Shown here one piece after another: positions 52,877 to 61,669 of a stretch of 64,000 bases of DNA (its first letter is position 1; each line of letters begins with the position of its first letter). The DNA lies in NCBI GenBank assembly GCA_019634625.1, contig JAHCBA010000022.1:43176-107175 (forward strand), in the 5' to 3' direction. The position numbers and the translations under genes were made by a program. This DNA is from Verrucomicrobiia bacterium. Its GTDB lineage: Bacteria; Verrucomicrobiota; Verrucomicrobiia; Limisphaerales; CAIMTB01. The notes below the pieces were generated by a model. The model was given only the letters and a program-made list of their open reading frames with translations. It made no database searches and had not been told where the DNA came from.

Positions 52877-53506
52877 ATGGTGCCGTCTGCGGATCGACCG
52901 AACGCCTCCGATTCCGGAGTGGCCGAGGACGTGGGGTTGCTGCGGCGGGTGGGGGAACGGGATGAGGCTGCGTTTGCGCGGTTGTACGACCGGTTTGCGC
53001 GGCCGCTGTATTCCGTGGCGCTTCATGTGGTGCGCGATCCGATCACGGCGGAAGAGGTGTTGCAGGAGGTGTTCCTGCGGATTTGGGACACGGCGGGCCA
53101 GTACGACGCCGGCTGCGGCAAGCCGCTGACGTGGGCGGTGGTATTGACGAGGAACAAGGCGATCGACCGGTTGCGGGCGAACGATCGCCGTCGTCGGCTG
53201 GCCGAGGCCTACGAGGCGCGGGGCGATGCCCCTGCGGCGGTGACCGTAGAGACGGGGAGCCGGGCCCTGGGCGAGCGGGAGGAGGCGGCGCTGTTGCGCC
53301 GGGCTCTTGATGATCTCCCTGCGGAGCAGCGGGCGCCGATCGAACTGGCATTCCTATCCGGATACACGCAGACCGAGATTGCCTCGCAGCTTCAGCTCCC
53401 GCTGGGGACGGTGAAGGCACGGATCCGGCGGGGGATGTTGCAATTGCGTGCACGGCTGGAGCGCGGCACGCTGGACACGGAATCGATGGCCCCGGAGATG
53501 GCATGA
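52877..53506 (+). CDS. ECF RNA polymerase sigma factor
   Basis: A 210-residue sigma factor. Region 2 has FARLYDRFARPLYSVALHVV, AEEVLQEVFLRIWDTAGQYD and LTWAVVLTRNKAIDRLR. Region 4 has LAFLSGYTQTEIASQLQLPL and GTVKARIRRGMLQLR. This resembles the SigK/ChrR-linked ECF groups. ATG 52877 is used. TTGACA (52838-52843) upstream lacks a matching -10. The TGA overlaps the anti-sigma start by 4 bp, typical of sigma/anti-sigma pairs. Confidence 0.93.
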   Translation: MVPSADRPNASDSGVAEDVGLLRRVGERDEAAFARLYDRFARPLYSVALHVVRDPITAEEVLQEVFLRIWDTAGQYDAGCGKPLTWAVVLTRNKAIDRLRANDRRRRLAEAYEARGDAPAAVTVETGSRALGEREEAALLRRALDDLPAEQRAPIELAFLSGYTQTEIASQLQLPLGTVKARIRRGMLQLRARLERGTLDTESMAPEMA

Positions 53507-54120
53507 GCACCGAGGAACTTGAAACGTTGGCCGCGTTGCATGCGGCCGGTGCCCTCGACGGGGAGGAGCGGCGGGTTTTCGAGGCGCGGCTGGCCTCCGG
53601 CGAGTTCGAGGCGAAGGAAGAGTTGCGGCGATTTCGGGAGGTCGCGGCACGGGTGGCGTTGGCCTGCGCGCCCGTCGCCGATCCGCCGGCCGGGCTTCGA
53701 GAGCGGGTTTTGGGAGCGGTGCGGTCGCGGGCCCCTGTTGCCGCGGCGGTTCCACCGGTGCCGGATTCTGACGGGCTGCATTTTGTGATGGGATCCGAGG
53801 AGGACGGCTGGCAGGCGCTGCCGGTGCCGGGCGCCCGGGTGAAGCTGCTCTCCCTGGTTAAGGAGCGGGGATATGCGGTGGTGCTTGGGAAGCTGGATCC
53901 CGGGGCCCAATACCCGCCGCATCGGCACCTTCACGCCGAGCAGGTTTTCGTCCTGTCCGGGGATCTGTCCATCGGGGAGCGGCGGCTGGGTCCGGGGGAC
54001 TTTCACCAGGCGGATGCCGGGACGTGGCACCGGGTCAACCGGTCGGAGGCGGGCTGTACAATCCTGGCGGTCATTTCGATCGAGGATCTGATGGCGCAGC
54101 AGCAGGGTGTGCCGGCGTGA
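53503..54120 (+). CDS. Anti-sigma factor with ChrR-like cupin domain
   Basis: A 205-residue protein. The N-terminal ~75 residues are an anti-sigma helical domain (LETLAALHAAGALDGEERRV), of RskA style without the HxxxCxxC zinc motif. A cupin domain covers about 90-195, with a probable metal site H140, H142, H144, E146 and H176 (PPHRHLHAEQVFVLSGDL; TWHRV). There is no membrane helix, so it is cytoplasmic. In ChrR the cupin senses singlet oxygen; here the signal is unknown. The 3' end overlaps the convergent next gene by 50 bp. Confidence 0.9.
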   Translation: MSTEELETLAALHAAGALDGEERRVFEARLASGEFEAKEELRRFREVAARVALACAPVADPPAGLRERVLGAVRSRAPVAAAVPPVPDSDGLHFVMGSEEDGWQALPVPGARVKLLSLVKERGYAVVLGKLDPGAQYPPHRHLHAEQVFVLSGDLSIGERRLGPGDFHQADAGTWHRVNRSEAGCTILAVISIEDLMAQQQGVPA

Positions 54121-55507
54121 GAGGGCGGAGGGGAGGGGTGGCGGCCTGCCAGCGGGCGAAGTCGGCGCGCTGGGTTTCGCCGAGCGCCTCGGGGTGGTAG
54201 AAGCAGTCGTAGAACTCTGCGTCGAGGTGGACGGCTTGGAAGGCCGTCACGGTGCGGTAGGGGGCCAGGAAGGCGGGGAAGCGGCCGTAGCGTTGCAGGA
54301 TGTAGTCGGCGTAGGCGACGGTGGCCTCGATGGCGGCTTCGGAGATGGGAGGTATTGAGCGGCCGACCTGGGCGGGGTTTTGCCACGCGTTGCGGGGGGA
54401 GTGCGGATCGAAGCTGCCGCCGGGACCGGATTTGAGAGCGACCACCGCTTCGACGGCCTGGCGCATGGAGGGGTAGGAGGGCGGGCAGAAGGGTTGCAGG
54501 AGAGGCTGGCCAAGGTGATCGAGTCCGAGCGGCCAGGACACCGGAGTGTCCCTGCCCAACCATCGCACGAGGGTTCCGACCAGGCGGCCCATGGCCAGGT
54601 AGCGGGAGGCCGGGAGGGTCCCCATGCGGAACCCGAGGGCTTCGAACCAGGCGCTCTCGTGATTGGCGAAGTTCGGGTGACCGCCAAGGCCGAGCGCCTC
54701 GCAGGCGAGGGCCAGGTTCTGCATCATCATGCCCTGCTCGACGGCTGCGAATTCGGCGACCATGGCTTCCACATGCCGGATGGTGGCGATGCGTCCACGG
54801 GCGGGATTGTCTTCGAGGTGGCCCCCCCGGCTGCGGGCGAAGCGGGCCAGACCGGCGGGGCGGAATCCGGCCCGTTCATCGACGAGGAAGGCGCCGGTGG
54901 ACTCATTGAGGACATCGAGCAGTCCGTTGAGATATAGGAGGGTGAGGTCGTTGATGGGGATGAACACGGTGCCGCCCGGGGCGTGGGCCGCCCATCGATT
55001 CACATTGAGGTTATAGAGGGGGTCGATGGGAGGGGCGCTGCGGGAGGATTTCAGTTCCACGCGGAGGCGCTGGTACGCGTCGAGCCAGCGGCCCTCGCGG
55101 GCCATGGCGATCAGGTCCGGGATCTCCCCGGATGGAAGTTCGCGGGGGCGCCGCACCAGCCAGGTGCCCTGGTCGTTGGTCACGGCGATGGACACCGACT
55201 GGATGCCGTCGCCGGAGGCGATGGTGCGACCGACCAGTCCGGACATGATATTGCCGCCTTCACCGGGGGCGTAGCAGAGGTCGGCCATGGCATACCCGGT
55301 GATGCCGGCGGCGGCGAAGGCGAGGAAGGACTCCTCGTTCCCGGTGAGCGGCACGGGTGGGAACCGGCTTTGGTAGGCGAGGGGTCCGGCGGGCATGATC
55401 ATGCCGGCGCCGAAGCGTCGGGAGCGGCGGTTCAGGAGGGCTTGCAGCAGCGGGTACGCGCGGAGGCGGGCGTTCTCCTCGGGGTCGCTGGCCTCGGGTG
55501 TGACCAT
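54071..55507 (-). CDS. Nitroreductase-like protein
   Basis: A 478-residue protein from the ATG at 55507. The segment LLQALLNRRSRRFGAGM near the N-terminus and GMMMQNLALACEALGLGGHP in the middle match the style of nitroreductase-fold FMN proteins, which bind flavin with an N-terminal R-R-S-x-R motif. The protein is about twice the usual length, with a large middle insert and a C-terminal part with FYDCFYHPEALGETQRADFA. Substrate and cofactor are uncertain. An ATG at 55549 is an alternative start. It is convergent with the anti-sigma gene. Confidence 0.6.
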   Translation of the reverse strand: MVTPEASDPEENARLRAYPLLQALLNRRSRRFGAGMIMPAGPLAYQSRFPPVPLTGNEESFLAFAAAGITGYAMADLCYAPGEGGNIMSGLVGRTIASGDGIQSVSIAVTNDQGTWLVRRPRELPSGEIPDLIAMAREGRWLDAYQRLRVELKSSRSAPPIDPLYNLNVNRWAAHAPGGTVFIPINDLTLLYLNGLLDVLNESTGAFLVDERAGFRPAGLARFARSRGGHLEDNPARGRIATIRHVEAMVAEFAAVEQGMMMQNLALACEALGLGGHPNFANHESAWFEALGFRMGTLPASRYLAMGRLVGTLVRWLGRDTPVSWPLGLDHLGQPLLQPFCPPSYPSMRQAVEAVVALKSGPGGSFDPHSPRNAWQNPAQVGRSIPPISEAAIEATVAYADYILQRYGRFPAFLAPYRTVTAFQAVHLDAEFYDCFYHPEALGETQRADFARWQAATPPLRPLTPAHPAAAPSDPRSK

Positions 55508-55966
55508 GCCTGATGGTGTTGGGGGCCGAACACGGGCGGCAATCCCCAACCGGCGGGATCAACCGCCGCCCGAATCCTTGGCCGTAACATGCAATGGAAT
55601 CACACGCGGAGACGCGGAGGCGTGAAGAGGGCATTCGACTTGGGCGTTGGCCCGACGCCGGAGATCGCTTACCGAATCGTTGAAAACAATGAGACGGTCA
55701 AAGTACAGTTGACCCAAATGCTACAAAGAACCTGACATATTATTGTTGACGATCGGTGATTCGGTCGTCCCTGGCGGGCCGAAGGGGATTACTTGGGGGG
55801 TACCGGGCAGGGAGGCTGGGTCAACAATAGTAAACAATGATGTGTCTGACTTACTATGGTTACGGGCTGCAAACCTCAACCGTCCTTCCGCCCGGTCACG
55901 GCTTTTGAAGAATCCGCGCATCCGTTTTCCGGTGGGCCACGTATCTCCGGCTGGCAATCAAACCCT
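55508..55966. promoter_or_regulatory. A/T-rich divergent spacer with inverted GTCAACAATA motifs
   Basis: No gene is supported in this 459-bp gap. GTTGAC occurs at 55708 and 55745 and GTCAAC at 55820. CATATTATTGTTGAC (ending 55750) and GTCAACAATAGTAAACAATG (from 55820) are inverted with respect to each other, sharing GTCAACAATA. The enclosed ~70 bp is GC-rich. The arrangement resembles either paired regulator sites or the ends of a tiny element. Related GTCAACAGTAATG occurs at 5161. Confidence 0.4.
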
Positions 55967-58867
55967 ATGAAGCCGTACTACCATCTACGCATCATCCTGG
56001 CCCTTGGGATTTCCCTGGCCCTTCCCGGCAGTCTTCCTGCGCAACCGATCCTGTATGGCCTGACGGACCGCGGGGAGATCGTCCGGTTCGGAACGTCAGG
56101 AGGCGAACCGATCCCAGTTCCGGCGCCTGAACCATGGCCCGAAGGCGAGGCCCTTGTGGCCCTCGACTTCCGGCCGCTGGATGGCCTGCTGTACGGGTTG
56201 AGCCGGGATGAAGAGGCGATGGGACGCCTCTATGCGGTGGATCCGGCATCGGGCGGGCGGGTGCCGGTCCCTTTGACCGGGGCGCCGCTGTCGATCCCGG
56301 GGTCGGTGGACATGGATTTCAACCCGGCGGCCTTGAACGGCGCGAACGCCCTTCGCGTGGTCACGTCGGAGGGGCTGAACTACCGATTGGTGTTCGGTGC
56401 CGACGGGGCGACGGTGAACGTGGACGGGAGGTTCAACCTGCCGGAAGGCGGGATACTCCAGGTCATAGCGACCGCCTATTCGAACAACCGCTCGGGGCGT
56501 CCGGGCGGGGGCGGGGTTGGAGGTACGCGCCAGTACGCCCTGGATGCAGCCAACAACCTGCTGTACCGCGTGAACCCGCCCAATGACGGGACCATGACCG
56601 AGCCGAAGCCGTTGGGCATCGAGTTCGAGACGGTGGGCGGGCTCGACATTGTCACGGGTTCCGACCGGGCGCTCGCCGTGCTTGAGGTCATGGGCGAACG
56701 CGGACTGTACGAGATTGACCTGGAGACGGGGCGGGCGTCGCGGCTGCGAGGGCTTCCGGCAAACCTCGTGGACCTTTCGGCGGCGATGCCGGCGGAGGTG
56801 CCGTACACGTTGGTCTATGGGCTTGATGCAGACGGTTCCCTGGTGTCGTTCACCACGGGGAACGAGGGAACAACGGCGGGCGCGATGCTGTCGGGGCTGG
56901 GACAGGGTGAGACACCGAGGGCCATCGATTTCAGGCCCTTCACCGCGGGGTTGCACTTGTTGACAGTGGACGAGGGGGGGCTGGGGCGGCTGTATGAGGT
57001 GGAGGTCGGATCGGGTGTGGCGACAGCCATTCCGTTGAGCGGGGCGGCCCTCACGGTGGAGGGTTCCGTGGACATGGATTTCAACCCGGCCGCGCTGAAT
57101 GGCATCAACGCCCTGCGGATCATCACCGGGTCGGGACAGAATTACCGGCTGGTGTTCGGCGCGGAGGGGGCGGTGGTGAATGTGGATGGTGCGATGAACG
57201 GTACGGGTATCGGGGCACCGCGGGTGGTGGCGACCGCCTACTCGAACAACGGTTCCGGTCTTCCTGGCGGCGGGGGTGCCGGGGGCACTCGCCAGTTTGC
57301 CCTCGACGCCTCCACCGCCAGCCTGTTCCGGGTCAATCCGCCCAACGACGGCACGTTGATTGAACCGAAATCCCTCGGGCTGGAGATTGGCGACGTGGCG
57401 GCGTTGGACATTGGTACGAAAGAGGATCTGGCGCTGGCGATTCTGGACGTGGGCGGGGAGCGCGGCCTGTACCGGATCGATGTGGACACGGGGGTTCCGC
57501 ATTGGATCCGAACCCTGCCCGGCAACGTGCTGGACCTGGCGATTCCGATGCCTGTCCGGATGACGCCTCCGGTTGCGATGGCCGGCGTGAATTCGGAGGT
57601 TCGATGGGATGGCGGCGTCGGGCCATTTGCGGTGCTGCGGGCGGACCGGGTTGAAGATCCGTTCTGCACGGTGGCCACGACGGCGACGCGAGCCGTTGGT
57701 CTGGGTTTTGAGGGGCCGTCGGGATATTTCCGCATCGCCGATCTCGCGGGGGAATCCGAGGTGCCCATGACGGTCATGATGAGTGGCGCCGCCGAGCGAC
57801 CGGAACCGGTTCTGAACCTGGCGACAGGCACGGGCACGCTGCGGTTGATGGGCCGGACCTTGTCGATTGATGTCAGCTACCAGGGCCTCAGCGGACCCGC
57901 GGTGGCGGCACATCTGCACGGACCGTCGGATTCCGGGGGAACTGCCGGGGTGCTGATCGATCTTGCGCCGCTACACCAGGGAGACTTTGGGGCGGAGGGC
58001 CGGTTTGATGGCAACGTGACGATCAACGCCGAGATCCAGGCGGCGCTGCTGGGAGGCCGCACCTACATCAACGTCCACACAGCGAATCATCCCGGCGGCG
58101 AGATCCGTGGAACGGTCCTGCCTTCAAGGTTCGAGGTGATCCTGAGCGGCGAAGCGGAGCGGCCCGAGCCGGTCTTGACCCCGGCGCTCGGGTTCGGGCA
58201 TCTCGCGCTGTCCGGGAACCGGCTGACCTTCGACATTCTCTATCACGGGCTCACGGGCCCGGCGGTGGCAGCTCATTTCCACGGGGCCGCGGAGGCCTCG
58301 GGGACGGCCGGAGTGCTGGTCGATCTGGAACCGTTCAACGGGGGCGCATTCGGGTCTTCCGGAGTGTTGGGCGGGGCCATCGACCTGACTCCCGACCAGC
58401 TTGGAATTCTGGGGGACGGGCGGATCTATGTGAACCTCCACACCGCGGCCCATCCGGCGGGTGAACTGCGGGGACAACTTCGTTCGGTTCCGTTGGGCCG
58501 TCCGTACATGGCGGTGTTGAACGGGGCGGCGGAACGACCGGACCCGGTGGATACCCCGGCTCGCGGGTTCGCCAGCTTCACGCTCACGGGAGATCGTCTC
58601 GCCTTCCGGATCGGGTATGTCGGGTTGTCCGGCGACGCGGTGGCGGCGCACATCCATGGGCCGGCGTCCGCCAGTGCGGTGGCGGGTGTCCTTTTCGATC
58701 TGCAGCCGTTCCACCGCGGTGCCTTCCGCAGCACGGGAATCTTCACGGGGGCGGTGATGCTGCTGCCGGAGCATCGGGCGGCCCTGGAACGAGGCGACCT
58801 GTACCTCAACGTGCACACGGTCGCACATCCGGGAGGCGAGATTCGCGGGCAGATCGTGTCGGAGTGA
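55967..58867 (+). CDS. Exported protein with two DUF4394 and three CHRD domains
   Basis: A 966-residue protein with a signal peptide (LRIILALGISLALPGSLPAQ). Two DUF4394 repeats (about 25-290 and 290-545) share SVDMDFNPAALNG (near 113 and 366) and TAYSNN. They are spaced 253 residues apart and probably arose by internal duplication. A short linker region follows. Three CHRD domains start near 598, 721 and 847 (each with SGAAERPEP-like opening, AAHLHGP, and a closing YINVHTANHPGGEIRG block). CHRD was named after chordin; in bacteria it occurs in secreted proteins of unknown role. Start at ATG 55967 fits the signal peptide. Confidence 0.9.
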   Translation: MKPYYHLRIILALGISLALPGSLPAQPILYGLTDRGEIVRFGTSGGEPIPVPAPEPWPEGEALVALDFRPLDGLLYGLSRDEEAMGRLYAVDPASGGRVPVPLTGAPLSIPGSVDMDFNPAALNGANALRVVTSEGLNYRLVFGADGATVNVDGRFNLPEGGILQVIATAYSNNRSGRPGGGGVGGTRQYALDAANNLLYRVNPPNDGTMTEPKPLGIEFETVGGLDIVTGSDRALAVLEVMGERGLYEIDLETGRASRLRGLPANLVDLSAAMPAEVPYTLVYGLDADGSLVSFTTGNEGTTAGAMLSGLGQGETPRAIDFRPFTAGLHLLTVDEGGLGRLYEVEVGSGVATAIPLSGAALTVEGSVDMDFNPAALNGINALRIITGSGQNYRLVFGAEGAVVNVDGAMNGTGIGAPRVVATAYSNNGSGLPGGGGAGGTRQFALDASTASLFRVNPPNDGTLIEPKSLGLEIGDVAALDIGTKEDLALAILDVGGERGLYRIDVDTGVPHWIRTLPGNVLDLAIPMPVRMTPPVAMAGVNSEVRWDGGVGPFAVLRADRVEDPFCTVATTATRAVGLGFEGPSGYFRIADLAGESEVPMTVMMSGAAERPEPVLNLATGTGTLRLMGRTLSIDVSYQGLSGPAVAAHLHGPSDSGGTAGVLIDLAPLHQGDFGAEGRFDGNVTINAEIQAALLGGRTYINVHTANHPGGEIRGTVLPSRFEVILSGEAERPEPVLTPALGFGHLALSGNRLTFDILYHGLTGPAVAAHFHGAAEASGTAGVLVDLEPFNGGAFGSSGVLGGAIDLTPDQLGILGDGRIYVNLHTAAHPAGELRGQLRSVPLGRPYMAVLNGAAERPDPVDTPARGFASFTLTGDRLAFRIGYVGLSGDAVAAHIHGPASASAVAGVLFDLQPFHRGAFRSTGIFTGAVMLLPEHRAALERGDLYLNVHTVAHPGGEIRGQIVSE

Positions 58868-58958
58868 GACGGTCTGGGGGGCGGGCGCCGGGTGCCGGCA
58901 CCATGCATTCCGGTGGACAGTCAGGGCCTTTGCCCGGGACTGGCGCCAGGGTGGGGGT

Positions 58959-60461
58959 TCATGGGGTGGATCGAGGGTGTGGAATGCGGAGAGCGGCGGC
59001 GAGTTGATCGATGGCGACGAGGCTTTGCCAGAGGACGCCCTCGAAGTATTCGCCCTGGGTGGCTGGGATGCCGGGACCGGAAGGTCGGGTGCCCCAGCCA
59101 CCGTCGGGTTCCTGGGTGATGATCCATCGGTGGACGGCGGCGGGAGAAACGGATCGGTGGGAGCGGAGGGCGTGGCGGGCGGCGCGGGCGGAGGGGCGGC
59201 AGGCGGGTTGGGAGCGGGTCCAGGCGATGATGGGTTCGAGGGCGGGATGACGCGCGGCAAGGGGGGAGTGGCGGCGCCAGTGCTGGGTGGCGACACGGAG
59301 CCAGGCTTCAAGGTGTCCGGGCGGGGCGAGTTCGAGGAGCGTTCCGAGGGTGCGGAGGTATCCGGCAAAGCGGGCGAGGTAATCGAGGCCGCGCAGGAGG
59401 GCGAGACCGGCGTCCCGACGGGTCACGGCGCGAAGGGCGGGGTTTCGATGACGGGGGAAGAGGGGCAGCGGGGCTTGATCGGCGACGGCCTGGCGCAGGC
59501 GGAGGGGAGACAGGCGGGGAAAGGCGGGCGGGGGGGCGGCTTCGGGAAGCCAGTCGCGGTGGGCGACGAACAGGGGATAGTCGCCCTGGGTGAAGAACCG
59601 GGTGCGCGGGGGGTTGGCGGCGAGGCGCAGAAGGCGGGCACGTTCGGGCGAGCCGGCAAAGCCGGTGCCGGCGTGATAGGGCTGGAGCTGATCGCCGCAG
59701 GGGACGGGGCCGTAGCGTTCCTCGCGGCGAAGGTGACGTCGGGAGAGAAGGCGGTTGAGTTTCCCGGGGAGGGGATCCTGCCAGTCGTGGAGGGGAAAGT
59801 TTGCGGCGCCCTCGACATTGCAGGCGTCGGGGTGGAGGGCGCGCCAGAGTTCCAGCCAGAAGGCGCGGGCGAGGAGGGCGGGAGCCGAGCCGGGTGAGCG
59901 GGCGAGGTTCTGTTCGGCGCGGTCCAGTTCCCGTCGGGCGCGGGCGGATTCGACACGTCCGTCGCGGATCCACTCGAAGCCCTGGGCCTGCAGGGCGGCC
60001 AGTTCGCCGGTCCAGCGGGTCTTGCAGGTGTCGTGGTAGTATTCGCGGCAGGCGAGCGGACGGGCGGGATGCACGGAGCAGACCCGGCGCGGGGTGGCGT
60101 CGTCATCGTGGACGTACCGGAGAAACAGGCAGGGACTGTGCCGGGAATTGGCGCGACGCCGCAGCCAGGTGACCACGCTGCTGTCGGGGTCGTGGCGCCA
60201 CGGTTGGCGGTACGCCGGATCGTCGTCGTCGGCGAAGCGGTCCTGGGTGAAGTGAAGCAGGAACCCGCCCGGGGAGAGGTCGAGGAAGGCGCTGAGGCGC
60301 AGGACATCGAAGGGGGTGAGCCCGATGGGATCCTCGCTGGTGCAGCAGGTGCCGCCGAGGCAGTGATGGCAGGCTGCGGCGTCGGAGGCGATGCGGCGCT
60401 GGAGGCGGGCCTTGGCGGGGTAGCGGTGGAACGGGCGAAGGGCGGGCGGTTCGGGGGGCAT
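58959..60461 (-). CDS. YkgJ-type cysteine cluster protein fused to an alpha/alpha-toroid-like domain
   Basis: A 500-residue protein starting at ATG 60461. The N-terminal half is a YkgJ-type Fe-S or zinc cluster domain: CHHCLGGTCC near residue 35, LTPFDVLRLSAFLDLSPGGF, then CSVHPARPLACREYYHDTC. The C-terminal half has LLRGLDYLARFAGYLRTLGT and WIITQEPDGGWGTRPSGPGI, in the style of terpene cyclase/prenyltransferase toroids (QW-like repeats). The neighbour upstream (35-bp gap) shares the GLDYLxRxA motif, so the two genes may be paralogous in part. A much longer open frame exists but would overlap that neighbour. Function unknown. Confidence 0.75.
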   Translation of the reverse strand: MPPEPPALRPFHRYPAKARLQRRIASDAAACHHCLGGTCCTSEDPIGLTPFDVLRLSAFLDLSPGGFLLHFTQDRFADDDDPAYRQPWRHDPDSSVVTWLRRRANSRHSPCLFLRYVHDDDATPRRVCSVHPARPLACREYYHDTCKTRWTGELAALQAQGFEWIRDGRVESARARRELDRAEQNLARSPGSAPALLARAFWLELWRALHPDACNVEGAANFPLHDWQDPLPGKLNRLLSRRHLRREERYGPVPCGDQLQPYHAGTGFAGSPERARLLRLAANPPRTRFFTQGDYPLFVAHRDWLPEAAPPPAFPRLSPLRLRQAVADQAPLPLFPRHRNPALRAVTRRDAGLALLRGLDYLARFAGYLRTLGTLLELAPPGHLEAWLRVATQHWRRHSPLAARHPALEPIIAWTRSQPACRPSARAARHALRSHRSVSPAAVHRWIITQEPDGGWGTRPSGPGIPATQGEYFEGVLWQSLVAIDQLAAALRIPHPRSTP

Positions 60462-60496
60462 GGGCGTTGGGGCGGCGGGAGGAGGGAGGGCCGGGT

Positions 60497-61558
60497 TCAC
60501 GCGGCGCGTGCCCATTGGCGGAGGCGGGGGAGCAGTCTGGGGAATGCGATTCCGCTGCCCTGCCAGGCGAAGTCGCGGAGGCCGTCGAGGACCGCCCAGG
60601 TGGTGTGGAACCGGTGATAGTCGTGCCCGTTTTCGGTGGGACCCCAGCTTCCGTCGGAGTTCTGGCGATCGAGGAGGTGGCGCATGGCGAAGTGGATGGC
60701 CGGGTGCTCGTTGGGGATGCCGAAGGCGCGCAGGGTGTCGAGAAACTCCCCGAGCAGATCGTCGTCTTCCAGGGCGATGGCGTCCTCGAGGTGGTCGGCG
60801 AGGAAGCGATATTCGCGGGGCAGCCAGCGGGGATCGAGCTGGTACCGGCCGTAGTCGTTCAGGGTGTACACGATGTGGGTGACGGTATAGGCGGCCTCGT
60901 AGAAGGGGACGACGCCGCGCGAAGGGGATGGATAGTCGGGGAGGTGCGGAAGCCAGGCGAGGACATCGGCGTAGCGCCGGCCGAGGGGAACGTCGAGGCG
61001 TTCGCCACAGTAGGTGGCGGTAAGGGCGAGGCACCAGGTGCGGTGGGGTCCCTGGCGGGCGCGGGGTTGGAGGCAACTCGGATTGCGACAGCGCGAGGAC
61101 GAGCCGGGATCGATCCAGCCGCAGTCGCAGGGGAGCCGGAGGGTTCGCGGGGGTGGGCCCTCGAGCGGGTCCCAGCCGAGGAAGTCGGCGGGTTGAAAAC
61201 GGGTGGCGTGTTCGCGCAGCCAGGCGCGGCGCCGGGGAAAGCGAAGACCGAGTCGTTGGGCGGCGCAGTGACCATGGACCAGTTCGGCGACTTCGTCGGC
61301 CGAGTCGGGCGGAGCGAAGGGTGTCCAGAGGTGACGCCAGGCGAGCCAGCCACGGCGCGCGAGGGTGCGGGCGCGCCGTCGGACCTCGGGATGCGCCGCG
61401 GTCGAGGCCATGAAGGCACAGCAGTAGAGAAGTCCGCTGCCGAAGGTGGGAAGGCGTCGCGGGTGACAGGCGATGCGACCGAGATAGTCGAGGCCGCGGA
61501 GGACGGCGCGGTGTCTGGCGCCATCGAGTTCCGCGGGGGAAACGGTGCGCCGTGACAT
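60497..61558 (-). CDS. Prenyltransferase/squalene-cyclase-like alpha/alpha-toroid protein
   Basis: A 353-residue protein from ATG 61558 (MSRRTVSPAELDGARHRAVL). It contains RGLDYLGRIACHPRRLPTFG, a cysteine group in the middle (LPCDCGWIDPG, RCRNPSC, which may bind zinc), and the C-terminal QNSDGSWGPTENGHDYHRFH, a QW-type repeat with HTTWAVLDGL. The aspartate-rich motifs of true cyclases (DxDD) are not evident, though LEDAIALEDDDLLGEFL is acidic. It may be a structural or peptide-binding toroid rather than an enzyme. ATG 61621 is an alternative start. It forms an operon with the YkgJ fusion. Confidence 0.7.
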   Translation of the reverse strand: MSRRTVSPAELDGARHRAVLRGLDYLGRIACHPRRLPTFGSGLLYCCAFMASTAAHPEVRRRARTLARRGWLAWRHLWTPFAPPDSADEVAELVHGHCAAQRLGLRFPRRRAWLREHATRFQPADFLGWDPLEGPPPRTLRLPCDCGWIDPGSSSRCRNPSCLQPRARQGPHRTWCLALTATYCGERLDVPLGRRYADVLAWLPHLPDYPSPSRGVVPFYEAAYTVTHIVYTLNDYGRYQLDPRWLPREYRFLADHLEDAIALEDDDLLGEFLDTLRAFGIPNEHPAIHFAMRHLLDRQNSDGSWGPTENGHDYHRFHTTWAVLDGLRDFAWQGSGIAFPRLLPRLRQWARAA

Positions 61559-61587
61559 GCTGGACGCGAGTCTGTGACAGAATGCCT

Positions 61588-61616
61588 TTGACTCCAACAC
61601 TTCCGCTCCATAGAGA
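61588..61616 (+). promoter_or_regulatory. Candidate promoter for the PKL-repeat gene
   Basis: TTGACT (61588-61593) and TAGAGA (61611-61616) are 17 bp apart in the 111-bp divergent gap, on the plus strand. The -35 matches five of six consensus bases, the -10 only three. Confidence 0.35.
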
Positions 61617-61669
61617 AGCATCCGCAGCCCGGAGGGGAGGAATCCCCAACATTCAAGAACTCAAATAAC

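Noticed and set aside
55721..55970. Overlapping 75-78 codon frames on both strands of the 55.7-kb spacer
   Set aside because: They mirror each other across the inverted motifs and have no domain or ribosome binding site.
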